Positions 7,839 through 18,100 of a DNA stretch of 64,000 nucleotides are shown in pieces. The notes below the pieces were generated by a model. That model saw nothing but the letters and a program-made list of their open reading frames with translations, did not search any database and was not told the origin of the DNA. The stretch's first letter is position 1. Every line of letters starts with the position of its first letter. The stretch lies in assembly GCA_964420975.1 (NCBI GenBank), contig CAYQVH010000001.1:1-64000 (forward strand), written 5' to 3'. A program made the translations under genes and the position numbers. This DNA comes from Accumulibacter sp964420975. GTDB taxonomy: Bacteria > Pseudomonadota > Gammaproteobacteria > Burkholderiales > Rhodocyclaceae.

Positions 7839-8000
7839 CGCCGAATTTTACCGCACCGGCGGCCAGCAGCTGCCGGCTCCGAGACCGTGACAGAGTCGGC
7901 CAGCAGTATGATAGGATGATCACCTGTTGATGGCCGACGGCGGGCAGCAGGAGGGCTTCCGCCGACTCGAAGAGGCTATTCGACGGGGGGACGACAGCTC

Positions 8001-11000
8001 TTGGCAATTGTCACGCCACCGCACACGCCGCGGGCGATTGTCCGCGAACGCCTTGTTCGCCGTCTCGATGGGGCGCTCGAATCGGCTGCCGTTTGGGTGA
8101 GCGGCGGCGCCGGCGCCGGCAAGACGACGCTGCTCGCGAGCTATCTTACCCATCGCCGACGTTCGGCCATCTGGTGCCGGATCGACGACGGCGATGCCGA
8201 CACGGCGGTCTGTTGTCACGCCCTGCACGCCGCCGCCGGCCTGCCACCGCCCAATACGCCTGGCTATCCGCCGCTCGATTCGCTGCGCAGCAATGACTTG
8301 GCAGCCTTTCTACGCAACTTTTTCCAGGCTTTCTACCGGCAGCTTTCCTTACCGCAAGTCTTGGTTCTCGACAATACGCAGGAAGCCTTGTCCTCGCACG
8401 CGTTCCGTGTTCTCCTGGAGCTGGCGATCACCCATACTCCGAGAGCTTGCCACTGGCTGATCGCTAGCCGTGTGCGGCCGCCGCCAGAGTTCGCCGGTTT
8501 GCTGGGAAACGGCGTATTGGTCCCGATTGGCCCCGCCGAGCTGCCTTTTTCGGAAGAGGAATCGTTTGCCGTCCAACGCCGTGAGTGCGAGGAGCGGCCG
8601 CTCGCCGAGCGGCTGTCGCTAGGCCAGATGCGGACTCCGCACGAACTCAGTCGGGGCTGGCCGGCGGGCCTGAAACTCCTGCTGCAGCTCGACGCAGGCG
8701 ACGTTGCCTCGCTGCACCGGGGAACGCTCACCGATCAGAGCGCGCTCTTCGACTATCTCGCCAACGAGATCTTTCAGCGCCAGACACTTGGTGTCCGCGC
8801 GCTGCTGCTGCAGCTCGCGCACTTGCCACGGATGGCGGTCAATTTGGCCGTAGCGTTGAGCGGTTCCGCCGAGGCCGGCGTTGTGTTGTCGACTCTGGCG
8901 AACGACGGCCTGCTGACTTCGCAGCACGGAGTCGGTACGCAGGCGGAATACGAGTTTCATCCGTTGTTGCGTCAATTCCTGTTACAGAAGGCACCAGGCG
9001 AACTCGGCCCGGCGACGCTGGCACAGGTGGAGCAGCGCGCCGCGCAGCTGCTCGCCGACGACGGCGCCATCGACGCCGCCGCCCAACTCCTGGTTTCTGG
9101 CGCCCACTGGGACGCGTTGCAGCAGCTGGTGCTGGCGCACGCACCGACGCTCGTCGCCCGCGGCTGGCAGCGCACGCTGGCCGGCTGGCTGGCGGCGCTT
9201 CCCGCTGCGCGCCGCGACGACGATCCGTGGCTTGCTTACTGGCAGGGGGAGTCGCAAGTCCATTTTGACCCGCCGGCGGCGCAGGCGAGTTTCGCTCACG
9301 CCTATGGCCTGTTTCGCGCCCGCAACGCAGCGGCGGGAGCGTATCGCGCCTGGTGCGCCAGCGTCGAACTGATCTGCCTCGAATGGGCGGACTTCAGTCA
9401 GCTCGATTACTGGCTCGACGAGGCGGAGGGGCTGCAGGCAAGCTATGGCGACCCTGACCCCGAGTTGGTAACGCGCTTTACGGCGAGTATGTTCGGCGTT
9501 TTGGCTTTTCGTCGGCCGGACACGCCAGCGATTCACGACTGGTCCGAGCGACTGCTGCGTCTCATCGAGCAGTGTCCGGACGCCAACCAGCGCATTCTGT
9601 TCGGCTGCAACCTGTACCTGCATTACGTCGCGTGTACGGGACAAAGTAAACTCGTCGACGAGCTGACGGAATGGCTCGATCCCCCGGCATCGACCGCTCT
9701 CGAACCCGTTTTCGACGTCCTCTGGCACGGCTTGTGCGCGATGCGCCACTGGTTTTCCGGCGACAACGCTCAGGCGGCAGCGGTCGCGCGGCGCGCGTTG
9801 GCGGTGGCGCGCGAACAGGGTTTGCGCCTGTGGGAATCGCTACTCTGCGCGCTTGACACCTACGCCTCGCTCAACGACGGGGACGTGGCGGCCGGACGTC
9901 GCGCGCTGCAAGAGTTCGAGCGTACGCTCGATCGCCGGCGCAAGGTCGACCTGGCACATTTTCTGTATTTGTCCGCCTTGGCGCACCTCTTGGCGGATGA
10001 AGGAGGCGCGGCGTTGGCTGCGATTGAGGCAGCGAACGCGCTGGCCGATCGTTTTGGCGGAACGCATCAACACGCGCTCGGTCGCCTCGCGCAGGCGGAG
10101 GCGCTGCACGCGGTCGGCCGGACACACGAGGCCCGAGCTCTGGTCGATCGGGCTCGTCAGATTGGGTACGCGATGAAGAGCGATTTCTTCGCCTATCAGG
10201 TATCCTTGACTGAGGCGCTGTTCGCGCTCGACGCCGCCGAGACAGACGCGTGTGCGACCGCGCTGCGACGGGCTTTCACGCTGGGCAGCGCGCATGACTA
10301 CCGCAACTACCAGTACTTTCGCCCCGCCGTCATGTCGCGCTTTTGCGCCTTCGCGCTCGAGCACGACGTTGTTCCCGACTATGCCCGCCGCCTGATCCAC
10401 TGCCGGCGGCTGCAGCCGCCAGAGGATTCCGACGAGCGATGGCCGTGGCCGATCCGGGTGCAGACGCTCGGACGTTTCGGCCTCGTCGTCGACGATCAGC
10501 CGCTCGCCGAGGCCTCGCGCGGTCAGACGAAGCCGATCGTCCTGCTGCAGGCGCTGATCGCGCTTGGTGGGCGTGACGTGCCGATTGCCGAACTGGTGAG
10601 CGTGCTATGGACGGAAGACCGCGACTCCTCAGCGAACGGCACCACGAGCGGCGCCGCCAACCACGCCCGCGGCCGGAGCGCGATTGACCGCGGCGCTTTC
10701 GACATCAGCCTTTCGCGCTTGCGTCGAGTGCTCGGAGGCGACGCCTTGCTGGTCGATCAACAGCACCTGTCGCTGAATCCGAATCGCTGCTGGGTCGATC
10801 TCTGGCACTGCCAGCGCACGGTCAGAAAACTGCAAACGCTTATCGACCACCAGCCGGCCGTCTCGGCCGTGCGCCTTGCGTCGCTTGCCCGAGACGTGCT
10901 CACACGCTACCGCGGCGACTTCCTGCCGAGAGTCAGGGACGCCCGCTGGGCGCTGGTGGCGCGTGGTCAGCTTCGGCTGCAGGTCGTCGATGGGCTCGCC

Positions 11001-11273
11001 GAGGTCGCTCGCCGGCTCGAAGCCGCGGACGACCGATGGCAGGCGATCTCGATCTATCAGCGCGCCGTCGACATCGACCCGATCAGCGAAACGCTTTACC
11101 GTGGCTGGATGCGCTGCCTGCTGGCACAGGGCGAACTGGCCGAGGCGCTGCGCGTCTACCAGCGCTGCCGCGCCGCGCTCGCCCACCGGCTCGGCGTGTT
11201 GCCATCCGCTGAAACCGAGTCGCTGCACGCAATGATCGTCATGCGTCAGTCACCCGCTAGCGATCCTCGCTGA
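8001..11273 (+). CDS. Large STAND ATPase / SARP-type transcriptional activator
   Basis: This 1090-residue regulator begins with a P-loop NTPase of the MalT/STAND type: Walker A GGAGAGKTT at residues 35-43 and a Walker B-like QVLVLDNTQEA near 118. A long helical repeat region (about 350-800, TPR-like) follows. From about residue 818 comes a winged-helix OmpR/SARP-type DNA-binding domain (VQTLGRFGLVVDD ... ISLSRLRRVLGGDALL), then a bacterial transcriptional activation domain (about 930-1080) ending VYQRCRAALAHRLGV. The order resembles MalT-like activators whose LuxR output is replaced by a SARP output. The start is TTG at 8001 with a G-run 10 nt upstream. It stands alone between tsaD and cca, so its targets are unknown. 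Confidence 0.85.
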   Translation: MAIVTPPHTPRAIVRERLVRRLDGALESAAVWVSGGAGAGKTTLLASYLTHRRRSAIWCRIDDGDADTAVCCHALHAAAGLPPPNTPGYPPLDSLRSNDLAAFLRNFFQAFYRQLSLPQVLVLDNTQEALSSHAFRVLLELAITHTPRACHWLIASRVRPPPEFAGLLGNGVLVPIGPAELPFSEEESFAVQRRECEERPLAERLSLGQMRTPHELSRGWPAGLKLLLQLDAGDVASLHRGTLTDQSALFDYLANEIFQRQTLGVRALLLQLAHLPRMAVNLAVALSGSAEAGVVLSTLANDGLLTSQHGVGTQAEYEFHPLLRQFLLQKAPGELGPATLAQVEQRAAQLLADDGAIDAAAQLLVSGAHWDALQQLVLAHAPTLVARGWQRTLAGWLAALPAARRDDDPWLAYWQGESQVHFDPPAAQASFAHAYGLFRARNAAAGAYRAWCASVELICLEWADFSQLDYWLDEAEGLQASYGDPDPELVTRFTASMFGVLAFRRPDTPAIHDWSERLLRLIEQCPDANQRILFGCNLYLHYVACTGQSKLVDELTEWLDPPASTALEPVFDVLWHGLCAMRHWFSGDNAQAAAVARRALAVAREQGLRLWESLLCALDTYASLNDGDVAAGRRALQEFERTLDRRRKVDLAHFLYLSALAHLLADEGGAALAAIEAANALADRFGGTHQHALGRLAQAEALHAVGRTHEARALVDRARQIGYAMKSDFFAYQVSLTEALFALDAAETDACATALRRAFTLGSAHDYRNYQYFRPAVMSRFCAFALEHDVVPDYARRLIHCRRLQPPEDSDERWPWPIRVQTLGRFGLVVDDQPLAEASRGQTKPIVLLQALIALGGRDVPIAELVSVLWTEDRDSSANGTTSGAANHARGRSAIDRGAFDISLSRLRRVLGGDALLVDQQHLSLNPNRCWVDLWHCQRTVRKLQTLIDHQPAVSAVRLASLARDVLTRYRGDFLPRVRDARWALVARGQLRLQVVDGLAEVARRLEAADDRWQAISIYQRAVDIDPISETLYRGWMRCLLAQGELAEALRVYQRCRAALAHRLGVLPSAETESLHAMIVMRQSPASDPR

Positions 11274-11389
11274 ACGGTCCGCAGCCTGGCCCAGCCGTTA
11301 CCTTACGATCCGCTTGACGGACGGCTTCTGGCGTCTATCATCAGACCGACGTTTCGCCATCGGCGACAGGCCGGAAAAGGAGCAAGCAA

Positions 11390-12715
11390 GTGAAATCGGC
11401 GACTGATCGCGGGCTGGCGGTCTCGAACCCGCAGCGCAGCGCGGCGAGCGGGGGGTTGCAGCGCGCTCTGCAGACCTTCGCCGTGGGTGGCGCCGTACGT
11501 GACGAGCTGCTTGGCGTGACGGTTAAGGACCGGGACTACGTGGTCATTGGTTCCAGCCCCGAGGAAATGGTCGCGCTGGGATTCCGGCCGGTCGGCAGGG
11601 ATTTTCCGGTCTTTCTCCACCCGACGACCCACGAGGAGTACGCGCTGGCGCGCACCGAGCGCAAGACGGCTCCCGGTTACCACGGTTTCGTCGTCAATGC
11701 ATCACCGGCAGTCAGTCTGGTCGACGACCTGGCACGCCGCGACCTGACGATCAACGCCATGGCGCGAGCCGACGACGGCACTTTGATCGACCCTTTTCAG
11801 GGAGCCGCCGATCTTGCCGCCGGCGTCCTGCGCCACGTCGGGCCAGCGTTCGCCGAAGACCCCGTACGCATCCTGCGCGTCGCCCGTTTCACTGCTCGTT
11901 TCCCCGAGTTTGTCGTCGCTCCGGAAACCGTGCGCTTGATGCAGAACATGGTTGCGGCGGGTGAAGTCGATCACCTGATCGCCGAACGCGTCTGGCAGGA
12001 AATTGCCAAGGGCTTGATGGAAACAAGACCGTCTCGCCTGTTTGAGACCCTGCGCGAGTGTGGTGCGCTGGCGCGCCTGTTGCCCGAGATCGATCGACTG
12101 TTTGGCGTCCCGCAGCGCGCCGATTACCACCCCGAAGTCGATACCGGCGTTCATGTCATGATGGTCGTCGACCAGGCAGCCGTGCGTGGCTTCTCGCTGC
12201 CGGTGCGCTGGGCCGCGCTGACGCACGATCTGGGCAAGGGGACGACGCCGGCGAGCGATCTCCCTCGCCATCCCGGTCACGAGGCGCGCAGCGTTGAGCT
12301 GGTGGGCGACGTTTGCACCCGACTCAAGGTGCCGGCAGCGTGTCGTGACCTGGCGTTGCTGGTCGCGCGCCATCACGGCAACGTCCATCGCGCCGCCGAA
12401 CTCGGCGCTGCTGCTGTCGTCCGTTTGCTTGAGGCGACTGACGCCTGGCGGCGCGGCGAGCGCTTCGAGCGCTTGCTCGAAGCGTGCGTCTGTGACTTTC
12501 ACGGTCGTCTCGGCTGGCAGGACGTTCCCTATCTCGCACCCGAACGGCTGCGCCTTGCGGTGGCTGTCACACGGCGGGTGGATGCCGCGGAAATCGCGCG
12601 CAGCTGCCGCGAATCGGCGACCATCGCCAGCCGACTGCACGAGGCGCGCGTGCATGCGGTCAAGCTGGGGCTGGGCAACTCGGACCGCTCCATGTCGAGC
12701 GAAGCTGGACGGTGA
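11390..12715 (+). CDS. cca: CCA-adding tRNA nucleotidyltransferase with HD domain
   Basis: It adds or repairs the 3' CCA end of tRNAs. The nucleotidyltransferase core is AVGGAVRDELLG with the metal-binding KDRDYVV, followed by EYALARTERK and DLTINAMA. The C-terminal HD domain (HPEVDTGVHV, then LTHDLGKG near residues 275-285) identifies the beta/gamma-proteobacterial multifunctional type with phosphohydrolase activity. The start is GTG 11390 with AAGGAG at 11377-11382. This gives about 25 residues more at the N-terminus than E. coli Cca. The downstream fur-type gene begins 1 nt after the stop. Confidence 0.94.
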   Translation: MKSATDRGLAVSNPQRSAASGGLQRALQTFAVGGAVRDELLGVTVKDRDYVVIGSSPEEMVALGFRPVGRDFPVFLHPTTHEEYALARTERKTAPGYHGFVVNASPAVSLVDDLARRDLTINAMARADDGTLIDPFQGAADLAAGVLRHVGPAFAEDPVRILRVARFTARFPEFVVAPETVRLMQNMVAAGEVDHLIAERVWQEIAKGLMETRPSRLFETLRECGALARLLPEIDRLFGVPQRADYHPEVDTGVHVMMVVDQAAVRGFSLPVRWAALTHDLGKGTTPASDLPRHPGHEARSVELVGDVCTRLKVPAACRDLALLVARHHGNVHRAAELGAAAVVRLLEATDAWRRGERFERLLEACVCDFHGRLGWQDVPYLAPERLRLAVAVTRRVDAAEIARSCRESATIASRLHEARVHAVKLGLGNSDRSMSSEAGR

Positions 12716-12716
12716 G

Positions 12717-13163
12717 ATGACGTCGGCGTCACTCCCATCGTCGCCCGACCCGCTTGCCGGTGCCAGCGCCGCGCGTATTGCCGAGCGTGGCGGACGGGCG
12801 ACGCGGACACGTGTCGCCGTACTTGACATGCTCAGACGCGCGGGCCATCCGCTGGCGCATGACGAAGTCGCGGCGGCGCTTGCCGCGGCGGGCGTCGAGC
12901 ACGACCGGGTGACGCTCTACCGCACGCTCGACTGGCTGGTCACGCACGCCCTGGCGCATCGCGTATCCGGCCGCGATCGTGTCTGGCGCTTCCGCGCAGC
13001 GGACGACGAGGCGCACGGTCATGCTCACTTTCTTTGTGCCGGCTGCGGCGCAGTTTTCTGTATGGAAGCCCTGCAACCGGCGATCGTGGCGACCCTTCCG
13101 TGTGGCTTCGAGTGCGAGCGCGCCGAACTGACGTTTCACGGCCGCTGCCCGAGCTGCCATTGA
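12717..13163 (+). CDS. Fur-family metalloregulator
   Basis: This 148-residue protein has a winged-helix N-terminal domain (TRTRVAVLDMLRRAGHPLAHDEV, then HDRVTLYRTLDWLV recognition helix) and a C-terminal metal-binding domain. The domain retains two CxxC pairs (CAGCG and CPSC) for a structural zinc and a histidine-rich segment, HGHAHF. Fur, Zur, PerR and Nur subtypes cannot be separated with certainty by eye; the short C-terminus ending in CPSCH is closer to Zur-like proteins than to classical Fur. The start ATG at 12717 follows the cca stop by one nucleotide, so it may be co-transcribed with cca. Confidence 0.88.
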   Translation: MTSASLPSSPDPLAGASAARIAERGGRATRTRVAVLDMLRRAGHPLAHDEVAAALAAAGVEHDRVTLYRTLDWLVTHALAHRVSGRDRVWRFRAADDEAHGHAHFLCAGCGAVFCMEALQPAIVATLPCGFECERAELTFHGRCPSCH

Positions 13164-13269
13164 CGCGTCTTCCTGAAGGCGGTATTGGCGTTTCGGCTGC
13201 CCCTGGGCCACGATCGATACGCACATCCGCGGCGCGGCACCCCTACTCAAGTGCACCGCGTGTGACCGT

Positions 13270-13563
13270 TTACCAGGTGGCAGCCTGCTCGAAACGATCT
13301 GGCGATCGAATCTCGGCGACGTTGCCATCGTTGCTGACGACGCGGTCGACGCGTGCCATCGGGGGGCCGCGTTGTGCCCACTGACGTAAGCGGTCGACCG
13401 CTGCCGGCGGCCCGTACAGCAGCGCCTCAACGCTACCGTCGCGTCGGTTCCGCACCCAGCCGGCGAGACCGAGGGCTTGCGCCTCGGCGCACAGCGACCA
13501 CCGGAAGCCGACGCCCTGGACGCGCCCCGTGATGCGCAGGTTCGTGCAAATGGCTTCGCTCAA
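13270..13563 (-). CDS. acyP: Acylphosphatase
   Basis: This small protein hydrolyses acyl-phosphates. The family signature is RITGRVQGVGFRW with the catalytic arginine, followed by LGLAGWVRNRRDGSVEALLYG with the catalytic asparagine. I selected TTG at 13563, which gives 97 residues, near the usual 90-95, and has GGAG about 9 nt upstream. An ATG at 13629 would add 22 non-conserved residues and would start at the edge of the divergent extended -10 promoter. It faces the Fur-family gene tail to tail across 106 bp in which I see nothing. Confidence 0.85.
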   Translation of the reverse strand: MSEAICTNLRITGRVQGVGFRWSLCAEAQALGLAGWVRNRRDGSVEALLYGPPAAVDRLRQWAQRGPPMARVDRVVSNDGNVAEIRSPDRFEQAATW

Positions 13564-13610
13564 GGCCCGACTCCACCGCCTCGCTCCGGCGCGGCGGGTG
13601 GCGCCAAAGC

Positions 13611-13619
13611 TGGTATAAT
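13611..13619 (+). promoter_or_regulatory. Extended -10 promoter of the dab-like operon
   Basis: TGGTATAAT is a perfect extended -10 (TGn plus TATAAT at 13614-13619). It lies 74 nt upstream of the first antiporter-subunit gene and just upstream of the divergent acyP. No -35 match is seen, as is common for extended -10 promoters. This is the only promoter-like element found ahead of the five-gene operon, so all five genes probably start from here. Confidence 0.6.
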
Positions 13620-13692
13620 CGTGGTTCATGAGAAGAAGAATTGCAAGGGGGGCACGCGCCGCGGTCTTCCAGCGCTCGGGTTCCGACGGTCG

Positions 13693-15165
13693 ATGCTGAA
13701 AATTCTCCTCTTGCTGCCGCTGGTTGGCGCTGCCCTGCTTTCGTTGTTGCCGACTCGCAGCGCCGATCTGATGCGTCAATTGGCCAGCCTGGTCGCTGCC
13801 GCGACCGTGCTCTGTGCCGGCCTGTTGGCGGTCAATTTTGACTCCGGTAGTGCCGACATCCAGTTTTTTGAGACACGCCCCTGGAACCCGCGCGTCGGTT
13901 CGCACCTGGCGCTGGGCATCGACGGCATTTCCTTGCCGATGGTGCTGCTGGCGACGGTTCTTTCGCTGGTGGCGATCGTTTCCTCGACCAGCGTACGCAG
14001 TGGTGCCCGACTGTATTTTTCTCTTCTGCTGGTATTGGAAAGCGCGCTGCTGGTCGTCTTCATGGCGCGCGACTGGTCATTGTTCTACGTCTGCTGGGAA
14101 CTGACGCTGATTCCGCTCTTTTTCCTGATCGACCGCCTGGGCGGCGCCAATCGGCATCGGGCGGCGCTGAATTTTGTGCTCTACACGCTTGGCGGCTCGG
14201 TCTTCCTGCTGATCGCCTTGCTGCTGCTTTACGATGTGGCGCCAGGACACAGCTTCCGCATGGCGGATATGGCGGCCGGCGGCGCCCAGCTGCCGGTAGG
14301 CACTCAGGTGCTCATCTTTGGTGGCTTGTTGATCGGTTTCGGCGTCAAGATGCCGATCGTTCCCTTGCACGGCTGGCTACCGTTGGCGCACGTCGAGGCG
14401 CCGAGCCCGATTTCGGTCTTGCTGTCGGGTATTCTGCTGAAAATGGGCGCCTACGGACTGATCCGCGCCGCGGCGACGCTGCCGGCGGCGGCGCAGGCGC
14501 TGCAATCGTGGCTGGCTTTGCTGGCGCTGCTCAGTCTGCTCTACGGCGCCGTTCTCGCCTGGCGACAGACCGATCTCAAGGCGATGATCGCCTACTCGTC
14601 GATCTCGCACATGGGCGTCGTTCTCCTCGGCGTTGCGGCGCTCAATTCCGCCGGACTGAACGGCGCCTTGACGCAAATGGTGGCGCACGGTCTGGTCGCC
14701 GGCTTGCTTTTCCTGCTGGTCGGTTTGCTGTACGAACGCACGCATACGCGCCAACTCGCGGATTACGGATCGCTGAATCGCCGCGCCCCGCGGTTTGCCG
14801 TACTGCTCGTGTTTACCTTGCTGGCGGCGGTCGGGCTACCGGGGAGTGCGGGCTTCGTCGCCGAACTGCAGGTGCTGGTCGGTGCCTACGCGCGCTGGGG
14901 TGGATGGCTGGTCGTTTTTTCGGTCGCCGTCCTGATCTCCGCGGCCTACGCGCTGCGCGCCATCCGACAACTGTCGACCGGGCCCGAGGCAGCATTTGCC
15001 GAACACTCGGTAGGCACCTCGGCGCTGACCGATCTTCGGCGTTCCGAGCTGGCGGTTGCCGGCTTCCTGGCGACCGCCATCGTGACCGTCGGCGTCTATC
15101 CCGCCCCGCTTCTCCGGCTGACGGCCGCTTCCGTCGGCCGGCTGGTGCGGCAGCTGGGCGGCTAG
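13693..15165 (+). CDS. NuoM-like proton-translocating antiporter subunit (first gene of dab-like operon)
   Basis: This 490-residue membrane protein has about 13-14 hydrophobic segments and the Proton_antipo_M fold of complex I subunit NuoM. Key charged residues of the family are present: the TM5 glutamate in CWELTLIP (Glu136), the TM7 lysine in VKMPIVPLHGWLP (Lys219) and the TM8 lysine in ILLKMGAYGL (Lys250). It therefore should be able to translocate protons or cations. No other complex I peripheral subunits are nearby. The gene ends TAG immediately before the dabA ATG. The ATG at 13693 fits the family N-terminus, although its ribosome-binding site is weak. Confidence 0.9.
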   Translation: MLKILLLLPLVGAALLSLLPTRSADLMRQLASLVAAATVLCAGLLAVNFDSGSADIQFFETRPWNPRVGSHLALGIDGISLPMVLLATVLSLVAIVSSTSVRSGARLYFSLLLVLESALLVVFMARDWSLFYVCWELTLIPLFFLIDRLGGANRHRAALNFVLYTLGGSVFLLIALLLLYDVAPGHSFRMADMAAGGAQLPVGTQVLIFGGLLIGFGVKMPIVPLHGWLPLAHVEAPSPISVLLSGILLKMGAYGLIRAAATLPAAAQALQSWLALLALLSLLYGAVLAWRQTDLKAMIAYSSISHMGVVLLGVAALNSAGLNGALTQMVAHGLVAGLLFLLVGLLYERTHTRQLADYGSLNRRAPRFAVLLVFTLLAAVGLPGSAGFVAELQVLVGAYARWGGWLVVFSVAVLISAAYALRAIRQLSTGPEAAFAEHSVGTSALTDLRRSELAVAGFLATAIVTVGVYPAPLLRLTAASVGRLVRQLGG

Positions 15166-18100
15166 ATGGCGGCCACGCAAGGCGCAGGATTGATACCGGA
15201 AGCCGCGGCAAGCGCCGGCGCGGAAGGCTTGGTACGCCGCGTCCAGGACTGTCTGCGACAACTGCAGCATTTGTTGCCGGCGCAGGCGCCGCTACGCGAT
15301 TTTGTGCATCACAACACCTTGCACGCTTTTCAACACCTTCCTTTCGCCGAAGCGCTGGCGGCCGCGAGACGGCTGACCGGCGCTCGTCCGTGGCTGGCCG
15401 AGGAACGCTGCCGTGAGCTGTATCGCCAGGGAAGAGTCAATGCTGCCGATCTCGACGCCGCCTTGCAGCAGCGGCCAGAGTGTCGCGCCGGTGAACCGCT
15501 GTGCGTGGTCGGAAAGCGGGAACTGACGCGCGGCGAAGTGTTGCGGATGGCGCTGGTTTATCCGCCGACGGGGGTTTCTCGCCTCCGCCTGCGTTGGCAG
15601 CTCGATGAGGCGCAGGCGGGCACTCGACTGGCCGCCGACCTCGATCCGGAGGTCCGCGCGCGCTTCCTGAGCGCGGCGGCGACTGAAGGTGACGACGAAT
15701 CAACCGCCGTTGCCGACCTCCTGCAAGCGGCGCGCGAAGTGCAGCGCCGCTTGCCCGGGCCATCGGCTTCCCCTGAGCGAGACAACGCGAGTTCCCTCTG
15801 GCAAGACCTGTGCGCCGGTCTCGGCGAGCGGTGGACGCTGCTCGGCTTGCTGGCTCACCTGACTGGCGAGGACTTACGCGAGCCGCTGCAGACGCTGTTC
15901 ATCCGCCATCTTGCCGCGCATCTTGACCAGGGTTTGTCCGCCTGGCGCAATCCGGCGTCAGGTGCCGGTTTTTACGCTGCGTGGCGACAGAGCGCCGGCA
16001 GCGATTGGGGGTGGGAGCTCGATGAATTCGCCGGCGTGCGGCGCGACCTGGCGCAGTTGCCGGCCGACGCCTGGTCGGCGATCGTTGCCGAGTTGCAGCG
16101 ACTGGCGCTCAACGTTGCGCAGTGGCCGTCGTTCCTGCAACGACTGGCGCTCGAATTGCCCGGTTGGGCGGGAATGTGTCACTGGCGCGAGACGCATGCT
16201 GTTGGCGAGGGGCCACCGGTAAGTCTGGCCGACTTATTGGCGGTACGCCTGATCCTCGAACGACTTTTCGCCGAGACGCTGGTGCGCCGCATTTGGGGCG
16301 TGCGTCTCGACCTCTCGGCGTTGGCTGACCATTTCGCCGCCCACCCGGTCGAACTGTCGGTGCGCGAAGGCTGTGGCAGTGGCCAGTTGCCGGAACGCTT
16401 GCGCGAGTACGTCTGGCCGCTGCTCAACCAGCCGGTGGACGACGTGGCGGTCTGGCGTCAGGTGGCGGATCAGATCGCCAGCGCACGCGCTGAGGAAAGC
16501 GGCGCCGACGAGGGCGATACGCTGGCGGCGTGGCCATTGTTCCTGACGGCGCAAAGACTGGGCTGGCGTGGAAGCGACCTGCGGGAGGTCGGCGCCGGCG
16601 ACGTCGAGTCCTTGCTCGCTTGCAGCGCGTCGTTGGGCGACGACGAACGCGGGCTGATTTGGCTGCTGGCGTACGAACACCACTACCGAGAGCAGATCCT
16701 CGCCGCGCTGGCGAGTAACCACGGGCGCTCCAGCGCACACACAATCACTGTGCAGGCCCAGTTTGTCCTCTGCATGGACGATCGTGAGGAGGGTACGCGC
16801 CGCCATCTGGAAGAAGTCAATCCGCAGTTCGAAACCTTCGGCGCCGCCGGGTTTTTCGGCGTCCCGGTCTATTGGCAGGGCCTCGACGACGAGCAGCCGA
16901 CTGCGCTATGCCCGATCGTCGTTCGTCCGGCCAACCTCGTGTGCGAAGCGGTGGCGCCGGTTGCCGAGGCGCGCTGGGCGGCGCACCGCCGCCGGCGGCA
17001 GGTACGGCTCGCCTGGCGGGAACGCCTGCATCAGGGGAGTCGGCGCGGCTGGCTGCAGGCGACGTTGGTGGCGACCGCGGCGGCACCACTCGGGCTGCTC
17101 GGCCTGCTGGCGCGGACGCTGCTGCCGGGGCGGGCCGGCGCCTGGCTCACCCGCTGGCGCGAGGCGTTCGATCTTGCCTTGCCGACGGTCGTGCCACTGA
17201 TCGCCGAAGGCAACGAAGCGACGCGCGCCGCCACTGCGGACGCGCCGCGCCTGGGGTTCAGTCTCGAGGAACAGGCGGCGCGGGTCGGCGGTTTGCTGCG
17301 GGCGATCGGTCTTACCCAACACTTTGCTCCCTTGGTCGTCGTCGCCGGCCATGGCTCGGATAGCCGCAACAACCCCCACCTCGCGGCTTACGATTGCGGC
17401 GCCTGCTCGGGTCGCCATGGCGGGCCGAACGCCCGCGTTTTCGCGGCGATGGCCAACAGTCAGCGCGTGCGGGTCTTGCTCGCCGAGCAGGGATTGACGA
17501 TTCCGCCGAACACGCATTTTGTCGGCGCCGAGCACAACACGTGTGACGAGACGTTCTGCTGGTACGACGTGGATCAGATTCCGGCCACTCATCACGGCGC
17601 GTTTGCGGCCTTGCAACGCGATTGCCAGGCGGCGGCCGGATTACACGCCGTCGAACGGTGCCGCCGATTCGCCTCGGCACCGCGCGCGCCGTCTCCGCGA
17701 CAGGCGCGACGGCATCTCGCCGACCGCCGTCACGATCTCGGTCAGGCGCGACCGGAACTCGGACACGCGACGGTCGCGGCGGCGTTTGTCGGTCGGCGGA
17801 CGATGAGTCGCGGGGCGTTTTTCGATCGCCGCGTCTTTCTCATCTCGTACGACCCGTTGCCCGACGTCGAAGGTGGCGTGCTGGAGTCGACGTTGCTCGC
17901 CGCCGGCCCGGTCGGCGCCGGAATCAATCTCGAGTACTACTTTTCGACGGTCGATAACGAGGGTTTCGGCTGCGGCTCAAAAGTCACGCACAATCTGGCC
18001 GGGCTGTTTGGCGTCATGCAGGGCGCAAGCTCCGACTTGCGCACCGGTTTGCCGCTGCAGATGGTCGAGATCCACGAGCCGATGCGCCTGCTGGTCGTCG

